From Janibacter sp. CX7 (GTDB lineage Bacteria > Actinomycetota > Actinomycetes > Actinomycetales > Dermatophilaceae), in assembly GCF_024362365.1 (NCBI RefSeq), contig NZ_CP101464.1:1178001-1242000 (forward strand): a stretch of DNA of 64,000 bases. The letters are read 5' to 3'. This document shows, in pieces, positions 9,209 through 18,755 of the stretch. Position 1 is the stretch's first letter. Every line of letters begins with the position of its first letter. The notes below the pieces were generated by a model. It did no database searches and was not told where the DNA came from. It saw only the letters and a program-made list of their open reading frames with translations. Both the position numbers and the translations under genes were made by a program.

Positions 9209-10198
9209 TCACCGGGTGGCCGGCACGCGCGTGCGCTGGACCAGCTCGCTGACGATGTCGGTGGCCTCCCGGCGGGCGAGCTGGGCCTCGCTGCTCAGCA
9301 GCAGCCGGTGGGCGAGGACGACCGGGGCGATCTGCTGGATGTCGTCGGGCAGGACGTGGTCACGACCGGCGAGGGCGGCATGGGCCCGGCCGGCCCGCAG
9401 CAGGTGCAGGGTCGCGCGCGGCGAGGCCCCCAGACGCACGAGCGAGCTGGTGCGCGTCGCCGTCGCGATGTCGACGACGTACTGCCGCACGGCGGCGGAG
9501 GCGTGGACGGTGCGCACGGCGGCGATGAGCCGGGCGATGCCGGCGGCGTCGGCGACGGGGTGCAGGTCCTCGAGCGGCGAGCGGGCGCTGTGGTGGTCGA
9601 GCATGTTGATCTCCGCAGCCGCCGTCGGGTAGCCCATCGACAGGCGGGCCATGAAGCGGTCGCGCTGCGCCTCGGGGAGGGGATAGGTGCCCTCCATCTC
9701 CACCGGGTTCTGCGTGGCCATGATGATGAAGGGCCGCGGCAGCTCGTAGGTCGTGCCGTCGACCGTCACCTGCGCCTCCTCCATGCACTCGAGGAGGGCG
9801 GACTGCGCCTTGGGCGACGCGCGGTTGATCTCGTCACCGATGACGACGTTGGCGAAGACCGCGCCGGGGCGGAACTCGAAGTCGTGCTGGTCCTGGTTGT
9901 AGATGCTCACGCCGGTGATGTCGCTCGGCAGCAGGTCTGGCGTGAACTGCACCCGTCGCACCGAGGCGTCGATGCTGCGCGCGAGGGCCTTGGCGAGCAT
10001 CGTCTTGCCGGTGCCGGGGACGTCCTCGACGAGGATGTGCCCTTCCGCGAGGAGCACCGTGATCGCCGTGCGCACGACATCGGGCTTGCCCTCGATGACG
10101 CCGTTCATCGTCTCGGCGAGCGCGCGGCCGACGGAGACGACGTACTCGAGGTCGTCGCTCACCTGCACCGCGGGCGCACCTTCCCTGCTGAGGGTCAC
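9209..10198 (-). CDS. MoxR family AAA+ ATPase
   Basis: The 329-residue ATPase shows Walker A (EDVPGTGKT), Walker B (VVIGDEINRA), sensor 1 (MATQNPVEMEGTYPLPEAQRDRF) and the arginine finger region, in the order typical of MoxR. GTG 10198 is chosen because GGAG lies 5 bases upstream; earlier in-frame starts would add residues not seen in the family. It heads the operon with DUF58 and TgpA and diverges from mraZ. Family knowledge suggests a chaperone role for assembling membrane or metal-binding complexes; the client here is likely the DUF58 protein. Confidence 0.9.
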   Translation of the reverse strand: MTLSREGAPAVQVSDDLEYVVSVGRALAETMNGVIEGKPDVVRTAITVLLAEGHILVEDVPGTGKTMLAKALARSIDASVRRVQFTPDLLPSDITGVSIYNQDQHDFEFRPGAVFANVVIGDEINRASPKAQSALLECMEEAQVTVDGTTYELPRPFIIMATQNPVEMEGTYPLPEAQRDRFMARLSMGYPTAAAEINMLDHHSARSPLEDLHPVADAAGIARLIAAVRTVHASAAVRQYVVDIATATRTSSLVRLGASPRATLHLLRAGRAHAALAGRDHVLPDDIQQIAPVVLAHRLLLSSEAQLARREATDIVSELVQRTRVPATR

Positions 10199-10383
10199 CA
10201 CGACTCCGATCCGGGGGCCGACAGCGCGCCGCCCCACTTCGCTCCGATGTGCCCCCGACCCTACGTGGCGCCGCGCCCCCGGCCCTAGGAATCGGGGTCA
10301 CGAGACGGAGGCGCCGTCGGTCCGGGCACTCGAGGTCCCCCTTCGTGGTGATGTACGGGCGAAATTGCCCCACTTTGCACCAC

Positions 10384-10474
10384 CCCTGATTTATCAGGGA
10401 AAAGTCACCAAAGAAGTGCCCGAAAAGTGCGCTGATGGGTGTGATCTGGAGCAAAGGTGGAGTAAAGTGGTGGA
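10384..10474 (+). promoter_or_regulatory. mraZ control region with MraZ-type boxes
   Basis: The 327-base stretch between moxR and mraZ (10199-10525) is much richer in A/T than its surroundings. It holds an inverted repeat CCCTGA-tttа-TCAGGG (10384-10399). About 60 bases later are two direct repeats, AAAGGTGG (10453-10460) and AAAGTGG (10464-10470), with GTGG spaced 10 bases apart. MraZ is known to autorepress by binding short direct repeats of this kind just upstream of its own gene, so these are the likely operator. I see no convincing paired -35/-10 by eye. Confidence 0.55.
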
Positions 10475-10525
10475 ACAAGGAAGCGCAGGGAGCCCTCGGG
10501 TCGAGACGAAGGGGAGGTGGCCGCC

Positions 10526-10957
10526 GTGTTCCTCGGTACCCACACCCCCCGCCTCGACGACAAGGGCCGCCTCTTCCTGCCGGCGAAGTTCCGCGACAAG
10601 CTCGCCGGCGGTCTGGTCATGACCCGTGGCCAGGAGCGCTGCCTCTACGTCTTCCCCATGGACGAGTTCGTCAAGATCACCCAGCGCTTCCAGGAGGCCC
10701 CCACCTCGAGCAAGGCAGCTCGCGACTACATGCGCGTCTTCCTCTCCGGCGCGAGCGACGAGATCCCCGACAAGCAGGGCCGGGTCACCGTGCCGGCCGC
10801 GCTGCGCCAGTACGCCGGCCTCGACCGCGAGTGCACCGTCATCGGCACCGGCTCGCGGGTCGAGGTCTGGGACACCGCCGCGTGGGAGGACTACCTGGCC
10901 AGCACCGAGCAGGCCTTCGCCGACCAGTCCGAGGAGGTGATCCCCGGACTCATGTGA
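10526..10957 (+). CDS. mraZ: Transcriptional regulator MraZ
   Basis: MraZ is a small DNA-binding protein that represses the division cluster from its first gene. The 143-residue product, starting [22 protein letters not shown], holds two AbrB-like swapped-hairpin repeats, each with the D-x-K-G-R core (DDKGRL near residue 10 and PDKQGRV near residue 85). GTG 10526 is used because GGGGAGG (10511-10517) stands 8 bases upstream and the family starts at this methionine. It opens the dcw cluster, with putative boxes about 60-70 bases upstream. Confidence 0.95.
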   Translation: MFLGTHTPRLDDKGRLFLPAKFRDKLAGGLVMTRGQERCLYVFPMDEFVKITQRFQEAPTSSKAARDYMRVFLSGASDEIPDKQGRVTVPAALRQYAGLDRECTVIGTGSRVEVWDTAAWEDYLASTEQAFADQSEEVIPGLM

Positions 10958-11092
10958 GCAGCTGCCGCCCGGCCTCCAGCCGTGACGGCGCCGACCCGAC
11001 TTCCCCCGGGCCGGATCGTCCCGGATGGGGACCAGGCGGCAGCTGCCGGACAGCCCGGAGATCACCACCCACCACCACCAGCACGAAGGGAG
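10958..11092 (+). ncRNA. mraW RNA motif (leader of rsmH)
   Basis: GCAGCTGCCGCC (10958-10969) is perfectly complementary to GGCGGCAGCTGC (11035-11046), closing a 65-base insert. The insert contains CTTCCCC (11000-11006) next to CCGGGCCGG. A hairpin displaying CUUCCCC in the loop and lying ahead of mraW/rsmH is the described actinobacterial mraW RNA motif. The loop can pair with the rsmH ribosome site AAGGGAG (11086-11092). The match is by memory of the motif, so the exact pairing should be treated as provisional. Confidence 0.65.
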
Positions 11093-11096
11093 CACC

Positions 11097-12101
11097 GTGG
11101 AGCACAACGACACCGGCACCGGCCGCGACGCGGCCTCCCGCCACGTGCCCGTCATGCTCGACGAGGTCCTCGACCTGCTCGCCCCGGCGCTCTCCACGGA
11201 GGGCGCCGTCCACGTGGACGGCACGCTCGGCATGGGCGGGCACGCGCAGGCCGTGCTCGAGGCCGACCCGCAGGTGCGGCTCGTCGGCATCGACCGCGAC
11301 CCCCAGGCGCTGCGCCTGGCGGGGGAGCGGCTGGCACCCTTCGGCGAGCGGGTCACCCTCGTGCACGCGGTCAACGACGAGATCGGCGAGGTCCTCGACG
11401 ACCTCGGCATCGAGACCGTCACCTCCGCCTTCTTCGACCTCGGCGTCTCCTCCCTGCAGCTCGACGAGACCGAGCGCGGCTTCGCCTACGCCCACGACGC
11501 GCCGCTCGACATGCGCATGGACCCGACGACCGGGATCACCGCGGCCGAGGTGCTCAACACCTACGACGCCCGTGACCTTGCGCGCGTGCTCTCCGAGTAC
11601 GGCGAGGAGCGCTTCGCCCGCAAGATCGCCGGCGCGATCGTCCGCGAACGGGGGGTGACCCCCTTCGACCGGTCCGGCCGGCTCGTCGAGCTGCTGCGCG
11701 CCACGATCCCGATGGCCTCGCAGCGCGGCGGCGGCCACCCGGCGAAGCGCACCTTCCAGGCGCTGCGCATCGAGGTCAACGCCGAGCTCGCCGGCTGGGC
11801 CCGGGCACTGCCCGTCGCGCTCGAGCGGATCGCCGTCGGCGGTCGCATCGCCGTCCTGTCCTTCCACTCCCTCGAGGACCGCATCACCAAGCGGGGCCTC
11901 GCCGCAGGGGCGACCTCGACCGCCCCCGCCGACCTGCCCGTCGAGCTGCCGGAGCACGCCCCCGAGCTGCGGCTGCTCACCCGTGGCGCCCTCACCCCGG
12001 GCGCCCACGAGCTCGAGACCAACTCCCGATCCGCCTCGGTCCGCCTGCGCGGCGCCGAGCGCATCCGACCGCCCCGCCAGCAGAGAGGTACGTCCCGATG
12101 A
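11097..12101 (+). CDS. rsmH: 16S rRNA m4C1402 methyltransferase RsmH
   Basis: RsmH (MraW) uses SAM to methylate N4 of C1402 in 16S rRNA. The 334-residue protein has [13 protein letters not shown] at the start, the SAM-binding loop [19 protein letters not shown], and the family block [31 protein letters not shown]. It ends with the conserved [12 protein letters not shown] and L-T-x-G-A-L-T-P-segments. GTG 11097 follows AAGGGAG by 4 bases; an earlier in-frame ATG at 11025 lies inside the leader RNA. The stop overlaps the ftsL start by ATGA. Confidence 0.95.
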   Translation: MEHNDTGTGRDAASRHVPVMLDEVLDLLAPALSTEGAVHVDGTLGMGGHAQAVLEADPQVRLVGIDRDPQALRLAGERLAPFGERVTLVHAVNDEIGEVLDDLGIETVTSAFFDLGVSSLQLDETERGFAYAHDAPLDMRMDPTTGITAAEVLNTYDARDLARVLSEYGEERFARKIAGAIVRERGVTPFDRSGRLVELLRATIPMASQRGGGHPAKRTFQALRIEVNAELAGWARALPVALERIAVGGRIAVLSFHSLEDRITKRGLAAGATSTAPADLPVELPEHAPELRLLTRGALTPGAHELETNSRSASVRLRGAERIRPPRQQRGTSR

Positions 12102-12634
12102 GCCAGTCGTCCGTCGCCACGACCGTCGCCCGTCGTGCGCCCGCCCGCCGCACCCGAGCCTCCCTCGAGGTGGTCACCCCGGCCGACCGGGCCGGGTCCC
12201 CGTGGTTCCCCGCGGCCTGCGTCGCCCTGCTGCTCGCCGGCCTCGGCGCCGTCCTCGGTCTCAACACCGCGATGGCCCAGGACTCCTTCGAGGTCACCGC
12301 GCTCGAGGCCCGCTCCGCATCGCTCGCCGACAAGGAGGACTCGCTGGCCCAGACGATCAACGACCGGGCCGCGCCGCAGCGCCTGGCGACGAAGGCCGAC
12401 GAGCTCGGGATGGTGCCCGCGAGCAGCGCCGCCTTCATCGACCTCGACCAGGGCAAGGTCCTCGGCGTGGCGTCGGTGGCGCAGAAGCCGGACGGATTTA
12501 CCGTGGGAGCGGCGGCCACGGCGACCGCCGACGAGTCGACGAAGAGCGCCTCAGCGCCCCCGTCGAAGTCCACGAAGAAGAGCACCGCCAAGAGCACGAA
12601 GAAGAGCCAGAAGTCCACCCGCTCGAGCAACTGA
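12098..12634 (+). CDS. ftsL: Cell division protein FtsL-like (septum formation initiator)
   Basis: The position between rsmH and ftsI and the layout identify it: a basic N-terminus, one membrane helix ([23 protein letters not shown], about residues 45-65) and a short extracytoplasmic coiled-coil segment ending [20 protein letters not shown]. FtsL bridges FtsQ/DivIC and the FtsW-FtsI synthase. An unusual feature is the C-terminal tail of about 50 residues, rich in serine and lysine ([16 protein letters not shown]), which would lie outside the membrane. Sequence identity in this family is low, so the call relies on context. Confidence 0.85.
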   Translation: MSQSSVATTVARRAPARRTRASLEVVTPADRAGSPWFPAACVALLLAGLGAVLGLNTAMAQDSFEVTALEARSASLADKEDSLAQTINDRAAPQRLATKADELGMVPASSAAFIDLDQGKVLGVASVAQKPDGFTVGAAATATADESTKSASAPPSKSTKKSTAKSTKKSQKSTRSSN

Positions 12635-12647
12635 GGAAGGGCCCCAC

Positions 12648-14717
12648 GTGAGCCAGCGCCGACCACACCGCCCCCAGGGCACCGGTCGACCCTCCGGCTC
12701 GTCGCGGCCTGCGAAGAAGGCGGCACCAGCGAAGCGGGCAGCCGGCCCCGCCAAGAAGGCTGCTCCGGCTCGCAAGGCCGCTCCGGCCAAGAAGACCGCT
12801 CCCGCTCGCAAGGCGGCACCCGCCAAGAAGGCCGCACCGGCTCGCAAGACCGCTCCCGCCCGCAAGGCTCCGGCCCGTCGGCCGGCCGCGGCCCCCGCCG
12901 CTGCGGCCAACCCGCGCGGGCGGATGCGTGCACTCATGGTCGTCTCGCTCATCGTGCTCAGCCTCTTCGCCGCCCAGCTGCTGCGCATCCAGGGCTTCGA
13001 CTCCGACGCGGTCGCCGCCGACGCCCTGCGCCAGCGCACCCAGACCGAGGCGATCCCCGCGCACCGCGGGACGATCTACGACGCCAACGACACCGTGCTC
13101 GCGCAGAGCCAGGAGCGGCGCACCGTCGTCGTCGACCAGACGGCCGTGCCGGCCTACGAGAAGGACGTCGACGGCACCCAGACCAAGGTCGGGACGGCAG
13201 GGGCCGCCAAGGACCTCGCCGAGCCGCTCGGCACGACCGCGGAGGACCTCGAGCCCAAGCTCACCGGCACGCAGCGCTACCGCGTGCTCGCCAAGAACAT
13301 CTCGCCCCTGACCTGGCGCAAGATCAACGCCCTGGGCATCCCCGGCATCTACTCCGAGCGCTCGACCCAGCGCACCTACCCGCAGTCGACGACCGTCGCC
13401 TCGCTCGTCGGCTTCGTGCAGCCGCAGGACCAGACCGCCGGTGGTGGGCTGGAGCTGCAGCTCGACGACATCCTCAAGGGCACGCCCGGCCAGGCGACCT
13501 ACGAGATCGCCCAGGACGGCTCGCGGCTGCCCAATGCCTCCGACGACGTCAGCTCGGCCGAGAGCGGGCGCGACGTGCGCCTGACGATCGACAACGACGT
13601 GCAGTGGTACGCGCAGAACGCCTTGGCCGACCAGGTCAAGGAGACCGACGCGCTCTCCGGCACGATCGTCGTCCAGCGCGTCGACACCGGCGAGCTCGTC
13701 GCCCTCGCGTCCTACCCGACCTTCGACCCCAACGACATCGGCGACGGCAAGGGCGTCTTCTCCAACCTCGCCTTCTCCGACGTCTTCGAGCCCGGCTCGA
13801 CGTCGAAGATCATGACCGTCGCCGCCGGCCTCGAGGAGGGGGAGATCACCCCCGAGACGCCGATGATCCTCCCGGGGTCGATGCGCCGCGGCAACCAGAC
13901 GCTCAACGACAGCCACCCGCACCCCGACGAGTACCGCACCGTCGCCGGCGCCCTCGCCGAGTCGAGCAACACCGGCACGATGCTCATCGGCGAGACGATG
14001 TCGCCGAAGACCCTCGAGGAGTACCTGCGCCGCTTCGGCCTCGGGTCGACGAGCGGCTCGGGATTCCCCGGCGAGTCCGCCGGCCTGCTGCCGAAGTCGG
14101 AGACGTGGAACGGCTCGCAGCGCTACACGATCACCTACGGTCAGGGCGTCTCGACGACGGCCGTGCAGGTGACCAACGTCTTCCAGGCGATCGCCAACGA
14201 CGGCGTGCGGATCAGCCCGACCTTCGTCAAGGAGGTCAGCGACGGCGAGGGCGGCTGGGAGCCGGCCCCGGCCGGCAAGCGCAACCGTGCCGTCTCGTCG
14301 AAGACCGCCAACCAGGTCTCCCGGATGCTCGAGGGCGTCGTCTCCGACGAGGGCACCGCCCCGCAGGCGAAGATCAAGGGCTATCGCGTCGCCGGCAAGA
14401 CCGGCACCGCCGACCGCTACGACCCCGAGACCGGTGGCTACAGCGGCAAGACCGCGAGTTTCATCGGCTTCGCCCCGGCGGACGACCCCAAGCTCGTCGT
14501 CTCGGTGATCCTCCAGCGCCCGATCAAGGGCTACTACGGCGGCGCGGTCGCCGCGCCCGTCTTCAAGGACGTCATGACCTACGCCCTCCAGAAGGAGCAG
14601 GTCCCGCCGACGCCGCAGGACGCGAAGTCGCCCAAGGTGCGCACCAAGCTGTCGAAGAAGCCCGCCGACGACACCCCGGGGCTGCTGCGTGACCGGGGCG
14701 CGCCGGACGGCGGGTAA
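12648..14717 (+). CDS. ftsI: Septal transpeptidase FtsI (class B PBP)
   Basis: The 689-residue protein cross-links septal peptidoglycan with FtsW. A cytoplasmic N-terminal extension of about 90 residues is almost entirely [14 protein letters not shown] repeats, followed by the membrane helix (MRALMVVSLIVLSLFAAQLL). Next comes the PBP dimerisation domain (AHRGTIYDAND) and the transpeptidase domain with SxxK (STSK, about Ser384), SSN (AESSNTG) and KTGT (about 584). GTG 12648 is preceded by GAGGAAGG. The basic extension is longer than in most FtsI proteins and resembles the tracts seen in SigA and the DksA/TraR protein of this window. Confidence 0.93.
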   Translation: MSQRRPHRPQGTGRPSGSSRPAKKAAPAKRAAGPAKKAAPARKAAPAKKTAPARKAAPAKKAAPARKTAPARKAPARRPAAAPAAAANPRGRMRALMVVSLIVLSLFAAQLLRIQGFDSDAVAADALRQRTQTEAIPAHRGTIYDANDTVLAQSQERRTVVVDQTAVPAYEKDVDGTQTKVGTAGAAKDLAEPLGTTAEDLEPKLTGTQRYRVLAKNISPLTWRKINALGIPGIYSERSTQRTYPQSTTVASLVGFVQPQDQTAGGGLELQLDDILKGTPGQATYEIAQDGSRLPNASDDVSSAESGRDVRLTIDNDVQWYAQNALADQVKETDALSGTIVVQRVDTGELVALASYPTFDPNDIGDGKGVFSNLAFSDVFEPGSTSKIMTVAAGLEEGEITPETPMILPGSMRRGNQTLNDSHPHPDEYRTVAGALAESSNTGTMLIGETMSPKTLEEYLRRFGLGSTSGSGFPGESAGLLPKSETWNGSQRYTITYGQGVSTTAVQVTNVFQAIANDGVRISPTFVKEVSDGEGGWEPAPAGKRNRAVSSKTANQVSRMLEGVVSDEGTAPQAKIKGYRVAGKTGTADRYDPETGGYSGKTASFIGFAPADDPKLVVSVILQRPIKGYYGGAVAAPVFKDVMTYALQKEQVPPTPQDAKSPKVRTKLSKKPADDTPGLLRDRGAPDGG

Positions 14718-14728
14718 GGTCGCGGATC

Positions 14729-16273
14729 GTGTCTTTTCCTCGCCCCGAGCGGGTCGCCCCGCTGACTCTGGCTGCCGTCGCCGACCTCGTCGGCGACGGC
14801 GCACCCGCGCCGGTCCACGGTGACCCGGCCACCGAGGTCACCGGTGTCTCCCTCGACACCTCGACCGTGCGCCCCGGGGACCTCTGGGCCGCGCTGCCCG
14901 GCGCCCGCGCCCACGGCGCCGACTTCGTCGACAAGGCGGTGGCTGCCGGTGCCGTCGCCGTCCTCACCGACGCCGACGGCGTCTCCCGGCTGCAGGCGAA
15001 GGGGAGTGACCTCCCCTTCGTCGAGGTCGAAGGACCCCGCAGCGTCCTCGGCCGGGTCGCCGACGCCGTCTACGACAGCGCCGCGCGGCGGCCGACGATG
15101 TTCGGCATCACGGGGACCAACGGCAAGACGACGACCGCCTACCTCATGGTGTCCGCGCTCGAGGCGCTCGGCCGCACGACCGGTCTCATCGGCACCATCG
15201 AGACCCGCATCGGCGACGAGCGGATCAAGTCGGTGCGCACGACCCCCGAGACGACCGACCTGCACGCCCTCCTCGCGACGATGGGGGAGCGCGATGTCGA
15301 CGCCTGCGTCATGGAGGTCTCGAGCCACGCGCTGACCCTCCACCGGGTCGACGAGGTCGTCTACGACGTCGCCCTCTTCACCAACCTCAGCCAGGACCAC
15401 CTCGACTTCCACGGCACGATGGAGGCCTACTTCCGCGCGAAGGCGAGCCTCTTCACCCCCGCCCGCTCCCGCCGCGGCGTCGTCTGCGTCGATGACGAGT
15501 GGGGGATGCGGCTGGCGGAGGAGGCCACCGTGCCGGTCACGACGGTCACCTCGCGGCTCGACGTCGAGGCCGACTGGATCATCGGCGGCGACCCGCGGGA
15601 GGCCCAGATGACGCTCACGCGCGGCGAGCAGGTGCTCGAGCTCGAGTCGGCGCTGCCGGGCGACTTCAACCGGGTCAACACCGCGATGGCTGCCGTCGCC
15701 CTGCTCGAGAGCGGTATCGCGCCGCAGGACGTCGCCCGCGCCGTCCTCACCCGCCCGCAGGTCCCCGGTCGCATGGAGCTCGTCGCCCCGAGCGACCCGA
15801 CCCGTGAGGACCTGCCGACGGCGGTCGTCGACTTCGCGCACACGCCCGACGCCGTCGGGGCGGCCCTCGCCGCGCTGCGCCCGCAGACCAACGGCCTGCT
15901 CGTCGTCGTGCTCGGCGCCGGCGGCAGCCGCGACCCGGGCAAGCGCCCGGGCATGGGTGCCGCCGCTGCCGCCCACGCCGACGTCGTCATCGTCACCGAC
16001 GACAACCCCCGTGAGGAGGACCCGGCCACGATCCGCGATGCCGTCGCGGAGGGGGTCTGGCCCCGCTCACGGGCCCGTCTCGAGGTCGTCGAGGGCCGCG
16101 TCGCGGCCATCGAGCTGGCCGTCGAGATCGCCCACGGATCCGGGCCCGGCGCGACCGTCGCCGTCCTGGGCAAGGGCCACGAGCAAGGACAGGAAGTGCG
16201 CGGAGAGATCCGTGAGCACGACGACCGGGCGGTCCTGCGGGCCGCCCTCGACCGCCGGAGCGTCACCGGATGA
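14729..16273 (+). CDS. murE: UDP-MurNAc-tripeptide synthetase MurE
   Basis: MurE adds the third residue to UDP-MurNAc-L-Ala-D-Glu. The 514-residue protein has the three Mur ligase domains: N-terminal substrate domain, ATP domain with [14 protein letters not shown], and C-terminal domain with the DNPR motif (TDDNPREEDPATI). DNPR is the signature of meso-diaminopimelate addition in most characterised MurE proteins, so the peptidoglycan is likely DAP type. It starts with GTG, 11 bases after ftsI, with a weak ribosome site. Its end overlaps murF by ATGA. Confidence 0.94.
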   Translation: MSFPRPERVAPLTLAAVADLVGDGAPAPVHGDPATEVTGVSLDTSTVRPGDLWAALPGARAHGADFVDKAVAAGAVAVLTDADGVSRLQAKGSDLPFVEVEGPRSVLGRVADAVYDSAARRPTMFGITGTNGKTTTAYLMVSALEALGRTTGLIGTIETRIGDERIKSVRTTPETTDLHALLATMGERDVDACVMEVSSHALTLHRVDEVVYDVALFTNLSQDHLDFHGTMEAYFRAKASLFTPARSRRGVVCVDDEWGMRLAEEATVPVTTVTSRLDVEADWIIGGDPREAQMTLTRGEQVLELESALPGDFNRVNTAMAAVALLESGIAPQDVARAVLTRPQVPGRMELVAPSDPTREDLPTAVVDFAHTPDAVGAALAALRPQTNGLLVVVLGAGGSRDPGKRPGMGAAAAAHADVVIVTDDNPREEDPATIRDAVAEGVWPRSRARLEVVEGRVAAIELAVEIAHGSGPGATVAVLGKGHEQGQEVRGEIREHDDRAVLRAALDRRSVTG

Positions 16274-17676
16274 TCCCCACGAGCCTGGGCGCCCTCGCCG
16301 ACATCACCGGCGGGCGCCTCCACGCCGCCAGCCCGGACGAGGCCGGCGCGATCGTCGTCGACGGCCCCGTCGTCACCGACTCGCGCGAGGCCGGCCCCGG
16401 CAGCCTCTACGTCGCCCGGGTCGGCGAGAGCGCCGACGGGCACGACTTCGTCCCCGGCGCCGCCGCGGCGGGTGCAGTGGCCGCCCTGACGACCCGTGAG
16501 GTCGACGGGCTGCCGTGCCTCGTCGTCGAGGACGAGCAGGCGGCCTTCGTGGCCATCGCCCGCCACCTCGTCGACTCCCGCCCGGAGATGACCGTCATCG
16601 GCATCACCGGCTCCTCCGGCAAGACGAGCACCAAGGACCTGCTCGGGTCCGTGCTGGAGACCGCGGGGGAGACCGTCGCCCCCGTCGGGTCCTACAACTC
16701 CGAGGTCGGCGTGCCCCTGACCGTCTGCCGGGTCACCCCGACGACGGCGCACCTCGTCGTCGAGATGGGCGCCCGCGGCATCGGCCACATCGACTACCTC
16801 ACCCGCATCGCCCCGCCGCGCATCGGCATCGTCCTCAACGTCGGCCACGCCCACGTCGGCGAGTTCGGCTCCGTCGAGGCGATCGCCGAGGCGAAGGGGG
16901 AGCTGCCCGCCGCCCTGCCCGCAGACGGTGTCGCCGTGCTCAACGCCGACGACCCGCTCGTCGCCGCGATGGCCGAGCGGACCACCGCCCGGGTCGTGCT
17001 TGTCGGCGAGTCCGAGACCGCCGACGTGCGGGCCACCGACGTCACCGTCGACGAGATGGGGGCCGCGTCCTTCACCGTCACCGCCCCCTTCGGCACGGCG
17101 CGGGTGCGCCTGGGGCTCATCGGGCGCCACCACGTCGGCAATGCCCTGGCCGTCATCGCGGCCGCCGAAGCCGCGGGGATGACGCTCGACCAGGTCGTGC
17201 CCGCCCTCGAGGCCGCCCGGCCGCTGAGCCGTTGGCGGATGGAGGTCTCCCGCCGCGACGACGGGGTCGTCGTCGTCAACGACGCCTACAACGCCAACCC
17301 CGACTCGATGTCCGCCGCGCTGCGCAGCCTCGCGTCGATGTCGACGACCGGGCGCCGCTGGGCCGTGCTCGGCGCGATGCTCGAGCTCGGCGAGGCCTCC
17401 GCGGAGCTGCACGCCGCCGTCGGCCGCGAGGCCGCGGAGCTCGGCACCGACGAGATCCTCGTCGTCGGCGAGGTCGCCGAGCCGATCGCGGCCGGGGCGC
17501 GCGACACTGCTCGTGAGGACGGTCCGCACGTGCGGGTCGTGCCCGACGCCGACGCCGCCGAGGCGGTGCTCGCCGCCGAGCTCGCCGCGCCCGACGTCGT
17601 CCTTCTCAAGTCCAGCCGCGACGCCGGGCTACGGTGGCTCGGAGACCGCATCGTCCAGAGGGAGGCCCGCGCATGA
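16270..17676 (+). CDS. murF: UDP-MurNAc-tripeptide--D-Ala-D-Ala ligase MurF
   Basis: MurF attaches D-Ala-D-Ala to complete the UDP-MurNAc pentapeptide. The 468-residue sequence has the N-terminal [13 protein letters not shown], the P-loop [15 protein letters not shown], the middle-domain motif [19 protein letters not shown], and the C-terminal [11 protein letters not shown] that binds ligand in MurF. It is coupled by 4-base overlaps to murE upstream and mraY downstream. No ddl gene is present in the window, so D-Ala-D-Ala must be made elsewhere. Confidence 0.95.
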   Translation: MIPTSLGALADITGGRLHAASPDEAGAIVVDGPVVTDSREAGPGSLYVARVGESADGHDFVPGAAAAGAVAALTTREVDGLPCLVVEDEQAAFVAIARHLVDSRPEMTVIGITGSSGKTSTKDLLGSVLETAGETVAPVGSYNSEVGVPLTVCRVTPTTAHLVVEMGARGIGHIDYLTRIAPPRIGIVLNVGHAHVGEFGSVEAIAEAKGELPAALPADGVAVLNADDPLVAAMAERTTARVVLVGESETADVRATDVTVDEMGAASFTVTAPFGTARVRLGLIGRHHVGNALAVIAAAEAAGMTLDQVVPALEAARPLSRWRMEVSRRDDGVVVVNDAYNANPDSMSAALRSLASMSTTGRRWAVLGAMLELGEASAELHAAVGREAAELGTDEILVVGEVAEPIAAGARDTAREDGPHVRVVPDADAAEAVLAAELAAPDVVLLKSSRDAGLRWLGDRIVQREARA

Positions 17677-18755
17677 TGGCGGTGGTCATCGCTTCTGTCG
17701 TGTCACTCGTCGTCGCCCTGCTGGGCACGCCGATGTTCATCACGTACCTCGTCAAGCAGGGGTACGGCCAGTTCATCCGCGACGACGGCCCGACCTCGCA
17801 CCACACCAAGCGCGGCACCCCGACGATGGGCGGTGCCGTGATCATCGCGGCGACCGTGATCGCCTACTTCGTCGCGCACCTGGCCACCCTCCAGACGCCG
17901 ACGGCGAGCGGCCTGCTCGTGCTCTTCCTCATGGTCGGTCTGGGGGCCGTCGGCTTCGCCGACGACTTCATCAAGATCAGCAAGCAGCGCAGCCTCGGCC
18001 TGAAGTCGGGCGAGAAGCTCCTCGGCCAGACCCTCGTCGGCGTGACCTTCGCGGTGCTCGCCCTGCAGTTCCCCAACGAGGCGCTGCGCCGGCCGGCGTC
18101 GACGCACATCTCCTTCGTGCGCGACACCGCCCTCGACCTGGCCTTCTTCACCCCGCTCGTCGGCCTCATCCTCTTCGTGCTCTGGGCCAACCTCATGATC
18201 GCGGGCACGTCCAACGGCGTGAACCTCACCGACGGTCTCGACGGTCTGGCGACGGGCGCCTCGGTCATGGTCTTCGGGGCCTACGTCGTCATCTCGATCT
18301 GGCAGTTCAACCAGAACTGCCAGACCAACCCCGTGGCCAACTGCTACGACGTGCGCGATCCGCTCGATCTCGCCGTCGTCGCAGCCGCCGGCACCGGGGC
18401 CTGCTTCGGCTTCCTGTGGTGGAACGCCTCGCCGGCCAAGATCTTCATGGGCGACACCGGCTCGCTCGCCCTCGGCGGCGCGATCGCCGGTCTGGCGATC
18501 CTCTCGCGCACCCAGCTGCTCGTCGTCATCCTCGGCGGCCTCTTCGTGACGATCACCCTCTCGGTGATCATCCAGGTCGCGTCCTTCAAGTCCACCGGCA
18601 AGCGGGTCTTCCGGATGGCGCCCCTGCAGCACCACTTCGAGCTGCTCGGCTGGCAGGAGGTGACGATCGTCATCCGCTTCTGGATCATCGCGGGGCTCTT
18701 CGTCGCCATCGGCCTGGCGATCTTCTACGCCGAGTGGGTCGTGGGGGCACCGTGA
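17673..18755 (+). CDS. mraY: Phospho-MurNAc-pentapeptide transferase MraY
   Basis: MraY moves phospho-MurNAc-pentapeptide to undecaprenyl phosphate, forming lipid I at the membrane. The 360-residue protein has about ten membrane helices and the family motifs [18 protein letters not shown] (the Asp-Asp pair needed for metal and substrate), [13 protein letters not shown] and the C-terminal [12 protein letters not shown] 17673 is taken because GGGAGG lies 7 bases ahead; a second ATG is adjacent. It overlaps both neighbours by four bases. Confidence 0.96.
   Translation: MMAVVIASVVSLVVALLGTPMFITYLVKQGYGQFIRDDGPTSHHTKRGTPTMGGAVIIAATVIAYFVAHLATLQTPTASGLLVLFLMVGLGAVGFADDFIKISKQRSLGLKSGEKLLGQTLVGVTFAVLALQFPNEALRRPASTHISFVRDTALDLAFFTPLVGLILFVLWANLMIAGTSNGVNLTDGLDGLATGASVMVFGAYVVISIWQFNQNCQTNPVANCYDVRDPLDLAVVAAAGTGACFGFLWWNASPAKIFMGDTGSLALGGAIAGLAILSRTQLLVVILGGLFVTITLSVIIQVASFKSTGKRVFRMAPLQHHFELLGWQEVTIVIRFWIIAGLFVAIGLAIFYAEWVVGAP

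Noticed and set aside
12498..14804. Long minus-strand frame opposite ftsI
   Set aside because: It mirrors the FtsI codons, shows Arg/Gly/Leu-rich text without motifs, and has no ribosome site.
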